A stretch of DNA of 64,000 nucleotides from Setaria digitata. Lineage: Eukaryota; Nematoda; Chromadorea; Rhabditida; Setariidae. Of the stretch, positions 12,901 to 26,718 are shown piece by piece; within the stretch, counting starts at the first letter, position 1; every line of letters starts with the position of its first letter. The stretch is from positions 40,079 through 104,078 of the forward strand of contig RCAB01000204.1 of assembly GCA_003640385.1 (NCBI GenBank), in the 5' to 3' direction. A model generated the notes under the pieces. The model was not told where the DNA came from. It saw nothing but the letters and a program-made list of their open reading frames with translations, and made no database searches. The translations under genes and the position numbers were made by a program.

Positions 12901-15290
12901 AATGCTTCGCTTAAGGCCTAATGATTTGGCCCACTACTACTCCAAAATATGACTTATATGGTAATGAATATTTCGCAAGTATTTTCTATAATTGTTGCAA
13001 CTATTCGTACTTATTACTTAAATTTTAATTATTATTGTTTGAGTCGACCATATCAGTCTTCTAGAGTTTTTCCTTTTGTATGAATAGTTTCAGCAAGGCT
13101 AATCTATCCGAATAATGACATTTCAGAACTTCGTTGCATGAAATATATCTGAAGTGCAATAAAGGTATCAAGTAAACTCTTTATACAATCAGAACTTAAT
13201 GGTATGATATTTGTTGTCCTTATCAGCTCATAAAACAGCGTACTGCAATTTCAGAAATATATTCCAAAGATGTTTGTAATAATAAAATAAAATCAATGAA
13301 TAAAAAATAAAGTAGTAAAAGGGTGAAATGACATCAATATTCCATGCTATTGCACTAGCACCGTCAGATTATCCGGCAATGATGTAAGATGTGAGATAGT
13401 GAATTTTCCAAAAAAGAGGAAAATTATTAAGATGTCAAGTTGAATCATTTACCACTTTTAATTAATTTATCTTTTTAGTACGCTGTGGAAAATACAAAAT
13501 GTTTGTACTTTATTAAGTGATAAAAATAAATTTAAAAGTCACAATAATTTTTTACTTTCTTTTCTTTACTAAATATATTAGGAAGATATCAACTCATTTG
13601 AACGTTGTAGTGTACTTATTCACAATATGGTTATATCGGCAGTATGGTAAATGATACTAAAGTTAATTAAAATGCTATTAATATCAGTGAGAGAAATGCA
13701 TCCTCATTCCGATGGGGAAAAGTAAGAGACGTGATGAAGGATGTGAACGATTCTATAATTGACATCCTTTCCAAGCAAGTGATAGAACCGGTAAGAAGTG
13801 AGATCAGGGGAGGAACAAGTGGAAGCGTTGACAACGACACAAACTGCTTCATCTTTGTTGACAATGTCTTCGGAGATGTTAAGTGTCCCAGATGGAGAGT
13901 TCTGTTTGTTTACCTTTGCTACTTACACAGAAGCACTTCATTTCGTTAATAAATAAATCATTCCTTCTCTTTTTTTCCTTCATCAACAGTGAATAAAAAA
14001 GGTCAAGCATTTCTAATCATCGAAAGAAAGATTTGAAGAATTAATTGGAAACTGACTGCCTTCAATTAGCATACTAATTAATTTTAGTGCAGAAAGGAAT
14101 GTCAAATCAATTTCCACTTGATAACCTGAATTAAAATTAATAAATAAAATGAAAAGGAACAAGCCATCTAAAATGGTATACCAAGGCGCATATAAATGCT
14201 CGGTATGAATTTGAAAAAACAAAAAATCAATAAAAGAAATGGCAGTGACATTATTACATTATTAAGCATCAAAACATACTAATACATTACTTTTAGTTGT
14301 GGTAGAAGACTGCATAATAATGACTGTAAAGAAGCTCCTCGATAGCCTTACCACTATTCGCTATCCTCCTAAAAAACCGTGATTTGATATCGTTTTGGGA
14401 GTGAAAAGCACGAAAGTAGACAACCAGCTGCTGTCCGGTAGCCTAACTGATTTAGTCGAATTAATGATTTATTACCGAGAGCAGAAAAAAAAAAAAAAAA
14501 AAAACGAGCAAAGAAACGAATTGAAAGAAAAAAAAAAAAAACACTTAACTAACTATTCTGCAACACGACGTCTTCCGAAATGACTGCAACGCCGACTGGT
14601 ATGTGATGCTGATAGTGATAAATTTTTAACATACGCATAACAGCACTGACCGTTAATTTTGCCGTTATCTTAGCATTCACCCTAAAGACAAAGAAAGATA
14701 AAAAATTTTCCTTCTCCCTATTTTGAAACAGATTTTTTTCCAATTTATATAGAATGTTAAGATATTGATTTTATGATTCAATCATACACTTCGTTGCAGC
14801 AATATCTAATCGAGCATGTTGATTCGTCATACTTCTTGAATCTTCGAAAATGTTCGTATTAAATTGCGGAAGAAATAACTGAATGATTAAAACGTGAGCA
14901 GAGAATTACATTTATATCACTTGCCAATTTCAAATTTTATTGCGTTCGTCAAAACAATATCAACTTCCAAATAAATGTCCCGCATTGAATAACCAGGTTA
15001 TTTGATTAAAAAGTTAACATTTTTTCTTCAAAGAGATTTGTCAATTAGGACGGTGTAAGTTGCCCGTCATTCAAAAATCTACTCTTGAAGTGCATGATTT
15101 CGTCAACTTCTCTGTAATTAATGGCCAACATACTATTCCTTCTAACCTTCACCCCTGGAAAAAAAAAAAACTCGTACTGAACGTTCACTTCTTCCAATTT
15201 AAACCAATCTTTCAACAGACATTCGGTTTCCAGAACGCATGAAAATATTCTTTTAAAAAAAATCTAGGAAAGACAAATAACATAACATCC

Positions 15291-15313
15291 TTTTTTTTTT
15301 TTTTTTTTTTTTT
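15291..15313. repeat. Poly-T run (T23)
   Basis: Uninterrupted run of 23 T in intergenic DNA. The length may be imprecise, as for any long homopolymer in an assembly. Confidence 0.8.
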
Positions 15314-16057
15314 CGCATAAATTTTCAAACTGTCAAAATTCTTTATATACCATTATGTCAAACAATTTCTATTTTTGTACAGCATAAGTCAGTTCTTTAC
15401 ATTAAATTTATTTAACATCCTTCGTGCGGAAACAGGGGACTTAAAAACTGAGAATTTATTTCGACATTTTTTATCAAGAAATAAAACGAATAAACAGTAG
15501 TTGGTTTAAGAATCAGGAGTCTAAAAATACATAGAATCTTCAAATTTACTAAAAGTCTAGATGTGGGTCTTCTTCGTCTTGCATAGATCACATTATTCAA
15601 ATAGTAAAAGTTCAGAAGAAAAGAGAAGTAGGGACTATGACTAGTTCCGATGGTTTCAAAGAAACAGAATTTCGAAAACTAAACTGTTTTAAGACTCATA
15701 TCAATAATCTCAGAATTTCTTTCCTAAGAACAAAACCACCGGGGGCTTAGGAATAGACTAACTAAGCAACTGTTTACGGTTACTCGCCCTTTGCAGCAAA
15801 TCAACATGATTAGTATGCATTTACGCAACTACTGTTAGAAGCAATGTGTTACTGAACTTTAGACAATTCTAAAGAATTGATAATATATTCCTAATATCTT
15901 GACTTAAAATTCTTTTTCCTAGATACTTGTATGAAACAGCGTCAAAACAAAAATTCAACAAAAATTAAACAGCTTGATGCAGAAAAAAGTGAGCAACATA
16001 AAAATGTATGAATGTACTGTCACTTGATGTTTTAGTTTTCTTAAACATGTAAAAAAA

Positions 16058-17553
16058 TCAAGAACCTTTCCCAGCACCTGGTCGTCCAAAAAATCGTTTC
16101 TTCGATGGCTGCGGTGGTCCAGCTAACCGTGCTATTCTTATGGTGCCCAAGCGAACACCTTCAGATGCTGTTGCAGCGCTTATACTATAGTAAGAAGTTT
16201 TACTCAATTTCCATTAAACAAACTTTAAAGCTATAGAAGTATAAAACTAGTTGAATTCTAATTCTTTTAAGAACGGAAATAATACTTACTTGCAACCAAG
16301 TGCAGCTGCTATTTTAGTAATCTTCGGTTCAGCAGCTCCAAGCTCTTTAGCCCATGGGGTAATTGGTAGAACCATATTTTCATCTGTAAATGGTATAAAT
16401 ATTTGATTAAATAGCAAAAATAAATAAATAAATAAATAAATAAGAATTAACTGTAATAAAAGAAAACAATGGTTTTGGTTTTAATCTACAGATATATAGC
16501 AAAAAATGCTTCATTAACATGTTAAATTAAGTGAGGTGGTAGGAATTATTTGGAGTAATAAAGACATAAGACATCTAAACATATTCGAGTTTTTTACATA
16601 TACTAAATTCTTCAGCCAATATCTGTCCACAGCTGCATTATATGACTGCCAACACTAACACTAATGTTAATTTTTCCTAAATTATGAAACTATGTAGTTC
16701 CTAAAATTCTGGAATTTTTACTTAGTTTATCGAATTGATAGATAGAATCAGGTTTCAACGATGATAATGTGCATCTTTATCGAGTAAAGCTGTGGACAGA
16801 TATAACATCTCTTTTTGATAGCATAATTTATCAGAAAGAGATAGTTACAAAAAACGAGAGAAAAACCTTGTCCTATTTCTTGAAGCAGATGAACTTACAA
16901 TCTAATATAATCGCTAAGCATAATATATGCGCCAATAACCTATCCTTGTCCATTAGATTAACTGCTAGTTTCCGCTTACCTCGGGCTCTTTCGCTAACGA
17001 ATTCGCCAGCTGCAAGAAAAAAGCTTAAGACTGAGCAAATCAAAAACTTAAAACTATTAGATTTTTATAAATCAAAGAACTAAGTTCACAAAAATTTCTC
17101 ATAAAAGTATCTCTTGCTAAAATCTTTGTTCCATCTCATTTCATTCCTTTTCTTCATTTAACTTCTTTTCTTTGGCAAAGCAGTCAATTTCACATCTGTT
17201 AAGCCTTTATTGATTTTTGCCTTCTTCAAAGAATGTAAGCTCTTTTTTTTATTTTTAACTTTAATTTAACCCTTTTGTCTTATATAAAACAATTACTTTT
17301 ATCCCAACAAAATCTGCGGAAGAATCTAAAGAATGGAACATACGAAAAAAAAGTTCGCGCATCTTAGTAAGTACTGTTAAAGGATAATGTAACTGCACCC
17401 AGTCCGTTTCCAAAAGAAAGCGACGTTTTGATAAAATCTGTAAAAGTAATAAGTTATAAGCTTCAAAAACGAAAAAAAAAACAACAAAAAACAAAAAAAA
17501 AAAAAAGGAAAATAATCCCGAATCAGGGAACAAATTGTCATGTAAAACAATTG

Positions 17554-17585
<32 letters not shown>

Positions 17586-20047
17586 CAGATTAAACATAAA
17601 ATGAGCTGTGTGTGATCACCTTGTAACAATGTACCATAGCATCTAGCAGCAACAAATAACAAGTTCGTTCGGTATTAGTACTAATATTACCAATAAGATC
17701 ACACACAAGAGGTGATAATCCTAAAATGCAATATGAAATAAATTAGTAACAGTATATCAAAAGTGAAGTGAAGCTATAGTTAGACATATAAAACGCATTT
17801 CAATTCTAATATACCCCTCGCAAGACCTATCCTATTAAGCACAGATAACGCTACCTTCTATTTAGTATAATAAAACTTTAAGACGGTAAAATAATATACA
17901 AGATAAGTCGTAAATTAGCGGCATCTGAGATGTCAGGCAAAAAAAAAAAAAAATGATTTTTTTTTTCAACTTTCATATTTCACTAACGGCTAATACCGAA
18001 GGAAGCAAAATTATAGCTTAAAACAAAATTTCTAAAAACTGGAATTAGAACTGAAGGTTCAAGTTTATAGTATGATGAACTATAAAGGTCACACAAGGAG
18101 TGGAAATAATCATGCAGCTATAACTATATATAAAACCAAAAAATCTTCGGACCCTTCGCAATAAGTTCTTTTCTTGAACTGTTTAAATAATCAAATGCTT
18201 CAGATTTGAAGGTGATTACTTCAGCTTCAGACAAAAAGTTTGAAAACAAATATACATCCCGTGGTGACTTTACATCCATATTTGCTTTTGGCAATACGGA
18301 ACTTCCAGTCTGCAAAACATTTTGAAAATCAATAATAACTAAAACGTGAATTAAAGCACACATCACGAAATATATTACTCACTGTTAAACGCTGGTTAAT
18401 AATATAATAGTTTTTGCGCGATGTGAAAAAAATTTTCTTCACACTCAATATTTACCTCTGACACAAATTTGAAAACTTTTTTTAATTAAAAAAGTACTCC
18501 TACCTTCGTTAACAATGAAACCACGGGTTTTACTACTGTTTCGTCTTCTTTTTTCACACTCGTGGATCCAAATATAGAATTCATCATAACTGACAAAGTT
18601 TCCTTAAAAACCAAAAATTTTCAAAAATCTAGCAAATGTTTTTCTGCTTCTGGAAGAAACACCTTTAACTCCGCTCAATTATCAGGAAAACCTGGAATTT
18701 GGATGTATCGTCATGCATTTAAAAAGACAAACATCTTTAATCTGTCGTCGTTTGGCAGCATCCAAGATCTTAATCTTTTTCACTGAGCCAAAATCATCAG
18801 TCAATGCACGTCGTTTATCAGCCCATGATTCTTTACTAATAGTGTAGTCGAGAGAATAGTCGATTTTCCTTTTGTAGCTGAAACTTCCATATCCTAAAGT
18901 CAAATTTCAAAATGCCTGCAGAAAAGAAGTCCATGGGTCACCGCTTCGTGATGGTTTATAGTGGAGTATACATTTGTCTACAATTTTAATGACTACATAA
19001 ATAAATATTAAACCTAGTATCCAATATTGTCTGGAAATCGGATGCAGCAACATTTTCAAAACATATTAGCTTAGTGGGAAAGCAATCCATCTTTCCTGTT
19101 CGTCTGTTGACTACTGCAATCGCATAATCACACCCCTCATCTTCTGAGCATTCCTCACGTCCTAAACGAACAACTCTTTCTGATGACGGACCCTGCAAAC
19201 AATTACTTTTTCAATGTTACTTGAATATATAACACTCGAAATGTAGCATCAACAATGGAACTAAAAATATATTTAAATATTCCTTTGTAAAACGCTCGGT
19301 ACTTAATTATTTATCTTTGACATTGAGAAATAATAACACATATCAAGCACATCCAATATGTCGTTTTGTAGTTAACGATATCATACTGTCCTTTTTAATA
19401 CATGAGCGAATCACCCTGCGAAATGAAAAGTGATTGAAACTCAACAGTTCAATGATAAAAATGAGGAAAAATCCAAAGTCAATTACAGAATTCTTAGCTG
19501 TGTAGACGTATCCCGCTGTTCCATTAGCAAGTTTATGACGTTGAAATATTAGTGACTGAACATCTGCAGTCATATTACTTGTCAGTCGAGCAACAACACC
19601 TGTAGCCTAAAATCTTCACAACAGATTTTTGCAACCTGAAATCTGCATTGCAACATGCTCAAATGTAGATTATAATTGAAATTTTGTATGAAAGTTTCAG
19701 AGAATCCGATATCTCCTACTTTATTCTAGCACAACTGAGACTAAATAACTTTATTCATTTCTTTCAGTTTCATTATAACGACTACTCGATCCATCCTCCA
19801 GTCAAAGCTACTTGTAGTTGCAGTCACATAATTTTCATTGAAGAGTTACCCGAAATTCTCCGATTACTTTTGAAGGAGAAAAGGAATTTATCTGCTTTTA
19901 AATAATTATATCTAGTGTGACACCTGGCGTAAATTTTTAATTTTATTAAATTTTCAGTCATGAAAGTACCTTTGCGACGACAGCTGTCCCGTCTGGTGAA
20001 GGCACAAGACATTCCTCCTTGATTCTTTTTATCATGATAACTCTCAT
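16058..20047 (-). CDS. POLR1E: DNA-directed RNA polymerase I subunit A49 (RPA49/POLR1E)
   Basis: A49 pairs with A34.5 on RNA polymerase I and supports initiation and elongation of rRNA in the nucleolus. Eleven exons close in phase to 432 codons (human protein about 420-480): 20047-19970, 19606-19487, 19192-19014, 18877-18733, 18602-18504, 18309-18153, 17720-17620, 17437-17344, 17009-16899, 16383-16290, 16178-16058. Blocks matching the vertebrate protein in order are NRRTGKMDCFPTKL (end of the dimerisation domain), SKESWADKRRALTDDFG, SPRDVYLFSNFLSEAE, ERTCYLLLLDAMVHCYK, and the second winged-helix part LPITPWAKELGAAEPKITKI followed by EGVRLGTIRI. The tail is basic and Gly/Pro-rich. The whole two-domain plan is present. 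The start ATG at 20047 is the most upstream one in the first supported exon. It stands head to head with the sterol reductase gene. Confidence 0.9.
16418..16443. repeat. (TAAA)n microsatellite
   Basis: About six tandem TAAA units inside the A49 intron between the exons ending at 16899 and starting at 16383. Confidence 0.85.
17554..17580. repeat. Poly-T run (T27)
   Basis: Uninterrupted T run inside the A49 intron between the exons ending at 17620 and starting at 17437 (a poly-A run on the transcribed sense strand). Length may be imprecise. Confidence 0.85.
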
Positions 20048-21035
20048 CCAATGTCACATCATAACAAAAAAAGCAACTTGCTCAAGAACAAACTACACTT
20101 TCAAACTACCCCAATGGAACAAGGAATAGGGAGAGAGAGAAAATGCGGCCTGTAAAATGTAGGCATTAGAGACAGGATTGCATTGAAGAAGTAAAAGTTG
20201 GCGAGATATGGAGAAATGGCCAGTTGGGTGAGTGGAATAGTTCTTATGAAGTTAAATTTGCTGATAATGTTCCAAAACCAATCTGACTAGTTGAAGTGTG
20301 GGAATATTCTTCACATACCAGCATATTATCATGACAACATATGTTCATTAATGTCCGAAACTTTTGAAACTTTAAAATCAGCTTGCATAGAGCAGTCATA
20401 CACTAGTAACGGTAATAATCGTTCGTCAGTGAGAGAGAACAAAATGCTACGGTGGAAGAAGTGAGTCGTTCTTTGTAATAAGGATCCAGAAGATGTTTAG
20501 AATTGAATTGATTCGATTTTGAACATCTTGAATGAAATGATTTTGTTTTTTTCCTCTTGTTTATTTTCATTTCTCGATGATTTCAGGAGAGTCTCTGATA
20601 CGTTCTTCTTTTATCTTCTAAAGATAATATTCGATTTTAACCTATCATTTTAAGTAAAAAGAAGAAAGGAGACTGCGACGCCAACTGATGTCAGTTAGCA
20701 AATCCTTGTGATTAGAGAAGGACGAGGAATAGAAGAGGTGAAGGTGGCACTAAGTGATATTTTGTGTAATAGTATGGATGAGATAGGCAGAAAGAAATGG
20801 GATGGGAAGGGGAAATGAGAAGTAGATGTTAATCATCGGTAGCATTGCAGTGATAGCGCTATCATCAATGTCAGCAGTAGCAGTAGCACTATCACTACTA
20901 AATACCGACAACAGTAATTAAGATTGGATGTTTCTCATTCCTTACAATCAATTGGTAACGGTTCATTTATGGGTATTTTCGATACTGGAAACAGGGTGCT
21001 AATTGAAAAGCAAACTGTCTGTGTCGACAATAACA
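20048..21035. promoter_or_regulatory. Divergent promoter region between A49 and sterol reductase genes
   Basis: The A49 start codon (minus) and the sterol reductase start codon (plus) are separated by 988 bp with no other coding signal. Both promoters must therefore lie here, or in unseen 5' exons. Short CAG/GCA-rich stretches around 20845-20915 are the only compositional oddity. No TATA box or factor site can be assigned. Confidence 0.5.
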
Positions 21036-24000
21036 ATGCTTCGTAACAACCGGCGTTCTTCACTTGTTGGTTCGCAACATTCAATTTCGTCGAGACGGTC
21101 GTCGTGCAGCTTGAAAGATACTGAGCGGATTCAAATTGCAGAAGCTCAGGTAGTCTTGATATTGTTTTTAAGTGATAAGATTGTATGTTAGAAGCACGAA
21201 GATGGTTAACGACGGGTTAAAATGATGTTGAAATAATAATGCCGAAGTAGTTTGAGCAGAGGGAAAGGAATGCAGCTCATATCTCACAGTTAAAAGTTTT
21301 TGGTTTGAAAAAAATTCTAACTTCATCGCTTTTAATAAATTTTGGGATTTTAATTTCTAACTCTTCACTTCTTTCAAAAATTTTACTGATTCTTCAAAAA
21401 CTTGGAATGATGTTGCATCAAAAATTAATGGATTTTTGAATTTAAATGCCTTTTTCGTTTTCAAGGAATGATTAATTCTTTTTTACTTTTTCTTTTCAAA
21501 ATTATAGCGAGCAGAAAAAAGGCACTTGTACTTATGAAACTTTGCTTGTAAATAGTAACCAAATCTTAATTTGTAAATGAGAAAACTGTGCAGTTAATGA
21601 TCAAATCATAAGTTGTTGATAATGAAACAAATTAATTCAAAGCTTGGTTAACTGAAGCTGATATCTCATTTGAATTAGAAATCGGATATTTTTCCTTGTA
21701 CGGAAATAAAAACGATAAAATTTTTCTTCATATAATATTTTTCTTCCAAATTTCTATAAGTTCTCTGTGGATGAAATTCGTATACTTTATTTAAATTAAA
21801 TTCATTAGACACATACAAAGTGAACAAGACTCGTGAATTTCACCTTGGATTTCAAGTTTTATTAAAAAATAAAAAATTTTATTTTTTGCTACATCAAGTA
21901 CTGAAAAAAAGTTATGAGGAAAACTATGCTCCTTTTAACCGTCAAGTTTTTATGCAAGTGAGTTGTAAAAGTTTTAAAGTATTCGAAATGGCTTTTCTTC
22001 TCATTTCATGAAGTGCTCCATCTCCTTAAATTTCAGCATTTGCTGCTTTTTTGCATCTTTTTTTCAGCCAGTTTCATTCTAATTTTTTCATTCTGTTCTA
22101 TGATCTGAATTCTAATCTTCATTTTACACTTCGAAGCACTGCTGCATACATTTTAAAATAACGAGAAGTTTTTCTGTTTCTGTAAAAGTTAGTAGGAAAA
22201 CTCCGAATGATTATTTAATTGCTTTCTTCAGAAATGAATCTGTGTGGAATCGGTTCATTTGTTCTAATTTTAGAAAAAAAGAAAGCTTCCACCTCAGTTG
22301 CTTATATCAGTACTTTGCGGTGCACCGCCACTACTTTTCTTGCACATTTATGTGGCAAATAATTGTGATGCATCCTTTCTTCAGGTGATTTTGATAAAAA
22401 TTAATGTAATAACTATATTTGCGAAATAATTTATTTTTTGTTCGATGGAATAAAAGTTTCTAGCAGCGGGTGAAATTTTTTAGTTTCTCCAAATACTGTG
22501 GTCAGATAACAATGTGCTCCATCAAATCCTCCCATCACCGTTCACTTCAGTGGCCTGGAAAATTCTCATTTTTATCACTCTGCTACAGCTTATCTTTTAT
22601 CTTGTGTTACCCAAGGATATTGTGACAGTTGTCAATAGTATGGGTAAGAATTCACTGGTTCAAAATTTTTTATTCTTATCCTTGTCCAAAAGACGTAACT
22701 ATCATCACTTAAAATGCCTATCATTTTAGATAACTTCTTTAAGCGGAAAAGCTTTACCTGTAGGTTTTATTCCTTTTTTTTTTTTTTATTTTAACATTAG
22801 ATTTCTTCCATTGTTTGTTGGATTTCAGGTGAACGAGAAAAACATTCGGTTAATTCGTTTCAGTCATGTCTCCTTGTAATATTATTATTTATCTTTGGGT
22901 CAGCCTTGGGCTTCTACAAAGCCTCAATCATTTATATACATTGGGTTGAGACATTATCATTGTTAAACATGATATCCGTAATTATGGTGTTGTTGTTGTA
23001 TATAGGACGACGAGATAAAGATGATAATAGCTGTAAGTACCAAATTTGAAAATAAAAAGATCTCATTCGGAACGGACACAAATATTTCAGGCGCAGCAAG
23101 AAAAAGGACCCAGAAAAATGAAATTAATATAAGGTAGTAGCTAAAAGAAATGTTTTCTTTCTGACTGCTTTTTTCTGAATTAGAAATGAATCTTAAAGGA
23201 AGGCAAAAAAGCGAGGAGAGTAATGTATGAAATTTATTTTCAGCTGACATCATTAATGGTTTATTTTTTGGCACTGATTTAGCACCGATGATTTATTCGG
23301 TTGATCTCAAACATTTTATTACGTATAGAATTGCTCGAACTTTATGGCCATTATATATCATTTCATCCATATATTATAATCATTCATTTTATGGTGGAAT
23401 TAACAGTAAATTTTCCGACATTTTTTTGAAATTTAAAATTTCCATGAATAAGCCTACTTTTATTCTTTATTGTCGTACTCTTCGTCAAAAAATGATAATG
23501 GACTTTCGAATAGAGTATTATTCAGTATCTTTAATTTAAATTGTAATCTAACTGCTATATGATTAAGCAATAATAGCTGGTGATTACCATTCAGGGAAGG
23601 TTTAGTTTTGAAGGACTGGGCCATGCTTGATTATATGATGAATTAATTATTAATTTATATTTCCGATTAATTTAATTCAATGAACGGCCTTTTTTTATAG
23701 ACAGTTTACTATCCTGCGCAATTTTGCAACTTGTTTATATTGGTAAGACACACTGGTATGAGCATTTTCAATACAGTCAATTGGATGCTCAAAATAAAAA
23801 AGCAGGTTTGTTAATAACTGATAATTGATTACAGATTTGATTTCTAATCTATAGCAAAAGATGACCAGGATTTGATAATTGATAACAAATTCATTAAACT
23901 TTATCAGTTCTCTTTCTTTTTCTTTTTTAAACAAACTCAACACTGAAAAAATCTCAGGTAAAGCAAAAAAATTGGGACAAAAAAAAAAGAAAAAGTAGGA

Positions 24001-26137
24001 ACTCAAATATCTAATTCAAATAATCTCAGATATTAGAGCAAATAAGTGAAAGAAGGAGGTGGACGAATGTTTTCATAATAAAAACATTAAGCAAGTAATT
24101 AATTGTACCTGAAAATAAAATAAATCACGCATGCGTATTTCATAAATAAGAATAACAAAGAGCAGTGAAGGGATTCTTTGTTGTATTTTATACGCTAACT
24201 TGTCAGGTTGCTAGAATGAAAAAATTCAATAGAAAGCTAATTATCCTCGTAATTTAGCTCTTACAGAGTGCACTCTATTTAGATCAGCACAAATGAATTG
24301 AATTTTCCAACGGTATTTTAAACTGAATTAAAGCTTAATAAGTTATCGACTACGTAATTCTAGTCCAATGTAATATTAACATTTTACAGATAACGTAAAT
24401 TAAATAGAATTATTTCTTTGGTAACAGTTAAATTCTTAAAACTTATTTTCCGAGTGATGTGTGACAACAGTTATATTCCTTGCTTGTTGCAAAGAACAAG
24501 TTTTTTTATCTCGTTGCTTTTGTCAAATTTTTTTTGCATTTTTCTTGAAATCCTTTTTATTTAGTTGAAGGCCTGAAATAATTTAAAGGAAATTAAGAAC
24601 CCTCCACGGGTAGCAGGTTAATATTGCATTAGTTCGTGAGACTTGTTAGTTAATTATCTTTAAAAAGTGAGACAGTCTCTTAACTTGGTTATTTGGTTTG
24701 TTAGCCTGCAAAAGCTTCGGAAGTTTTCATATATTTATTAATTTACTGTTTGTTGTAGGGAGACGTCAGTTACTTAATATAACTCACATTTCAAAATGCT
24801 GTAATAGTCACTGGTTGGTCTTTTTCCCTTCTATTTTTTCCTAGCTAAGTGATGACTGGAACATTTGGCAGCAAAGCCAAAATGTGAGCAGAAAAGTGTA
24901 AAATCGAAAGTGACAGGCGATGTCTTTGGAAGGAGAGGAAAAGAAAACAGAAGCAGAATTTGTGAAGTATTTCTCTTCAAAAGTCTAATTATGACATAGT
25001 TAAAATTTAAGAAGAACGAGAAAAAAGTTTTGGAACTTTATGAATAGGATCGTTTGGTCAGACCATCGGATCCCGATTTTTAGAGTGATTGATTGGTAGC
25101 AATTTTTGTGTAGCAAAACAGAGTTTAATCAGTGTTATTATTTTCTTTATTTTTCCCTCTGCCTTTAACATCACCATTGTTCAGAAGACAATCTAACCAA
25201 AAATTTGTAATTAAATAAATCAAATTATCCTGATTCAGCAGTAAACGCAGGGCTCTAAGTCTTTACAGAAATATTTTCAGGATTCTCCTATATCTGGGGA
25301 ACCCTTGTACTTTATCCCGCATTCTATGCGACACCGATAACAGTGCTTGCACAACGGAAAATTGCGCTACCTCTGCCAGTTAGTGCAGCATTACTTTTTA
25401 TTGGTATCATTGCGGTGTACGTTACGGCCGACATCGATCAACAGCGTGTACAATTCAGACTTGCTAATGGAAATATGAAAGTTTGGGGGGAGGATCCGTT
25501 TTTTATCACTGCTAAATATCGGCGTAAAAACGGCGAGATTGCTGCTAATTTATTATTAGGTAAGTAAAAAATAGGAATACACATAATTTGGCTAATTCAT
25601 AATGACAGTGGAAATTACTCCTTTCTTCATAAATTTAGCAAAAGGCTTGTAAAACAACAAAAGAGAGTAGGGATTTAAAATATTCCATGAAATACTTCCA
25701 ATGTGCCTTTTTTGCAGGAAGTGGTTGGTGGGGACTTTGTCGACATCCGAATTATTTTTCTGAGTGGCTTACATTTGTTTGCTGGACAATTTTACAAGGA
25801 TCACATACATTCTTCACTTGCCTCCCATTATTCTTTCTTACGTGCTACTTATATTTACGATTAAAACATGACGAACTGAGGTAAGTCTTTACCCGGAAAA
25901 GTTTAGATTTCGATATAAAAGTTCAGAATTCTAATAAAATCAAATAGTACGGCATTTCTGTTTTTCTCCTGAAGAAATTTATCAAAATTTAAGATTGAGT
26001 GGGAATCTCATGCAATGTATGTGACTAGAAAATGAAGAAAGAGAAGTTTCTATTTCAGATGCCTAGCAAAATATGGACCATATTGGTTGCAGTATCGAAA
26101 TCGTGTCAGATATTTACTCATTCCTTCGCTCTTTTAA
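21036..26137 (+). CDS. ERG4/ERG24-family sterol reductase (LBR/TM7SF2/DHCR7-like)
   Basis: The family consists of multi-pass ER or inner-nuclear-membrane NADPH-dependent reductases of sterol double bonds. Nine exons close in phase to 458 codons: 21036-21149, 22274-22384, 22484-22643, 22829-23032, 23244-23405, 23701-23805, 25281-25559, 25718-25880, 26059-26137. The first 45 residues are basic and Ser/Arg-rich, then many hydrophobic segments follow. Family landmarks are DIINGLFFGTDLAPMIYSVD followed by LKHF (compare the FFxGxELNPRxGxFDLKYF block), LAQRKIALPLPVS near the late membrane segments, VQFRLANGNMKVWG (DHCR7-like FRxxxGxxxIWG), SGWWGLCRHPNY at about 380-391, and YGPYWLQYRNRVRYLLIPSLF-like closing residues. 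The usual Gly-Asp/Glu after NYxG is Ser-Glu here. Subfamily (delta-14 or delta-7 reductase, or a non-enzymatic relative) cannot be decided. An upstream non-coding exon is possible. Confidence 0.85.
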
Positions 26138-26351
26138 ATTCGAAACTTCACTAATAAATCCTGAAAGGGTTGGACAAATGTATCCGAATGGACAGAAGAA
26201 GTCTAATTAAAATAGGAGCTTTGAACTTCCTGTTCCCTCATTTAATGGATTATATTTTTGGCTGATCATATGTCATTATTTTTTTGAATGTTCTGAATCA
26301 ATGGTTAAGTAACAGTTGTGTCGGATTATTTGAATAATTTAAGAAAAAAAA

Positions 26352-26523
26352 ACTATATATACAATATATATATATTGTTTTTAATATATATATATATANA
26401 ATATTTAATATTTTTAATATATATATATATATATATAATATATATATATATATATTTAATATATATATATATATATATTAAATCCGATGACTGTGAAATA
26501 ATTTTATAATATTTTATATAATA

Positions 26524-26582
<59 letters not shown>

Positions 26583-26585
26583 NTT
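26352..26585. repeat. (TA)n microsatellite with two unresolved bases
   Basis: Long alternating TA arrays, broken by short AATATTT spacers. Single N bases at 26399 and 26583 mark assembly uncertainty. It lies between the convergent sterol reductase and PPxY-protein genes, so true length and both 3' UTRs are uncertain. Confidence 0.95.
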
Positions 26586-26718
26586 TTCCAAATAATTACT
26601 TATTTGACATAGGTATCTTTTTGCACGCTGACAAAATTATACTGCTTTATCTTAAATTTATAAGGAAAAAAATTAAATTCAAGTCCTAAAATTTCTCCAT
26701 TCATTCTAATTTTATCAA

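Larger units (their letters stand above)
5331..16057. other. Gene-poor interval upstream of ape-1
   Basis: About 10.7 kb in which no exon chain or recognisable protein was found on either strand. Open stretches here are 60-104 codons long, isolated, and without convincing flanking splice sites or protein-like composition. It holds a purine-rich GGAAA-type tract around 6880-6945, A-runs near 14487 and 14530, and a T23 run at 15291-15313. It could hold the promoter and distal 5' exons of ape-1 or the 3' region of the A49 gene, but nothing specific can be assigned. Confidence 0.5.

Noticed and set aside
13731..13949. 72-codon plus frame with a protein-like start (MMKDVNDSIIDILSKQ)
   Set aside because: No neighbouring exons or homology can be seen, and the frame decays after about 45 codons.
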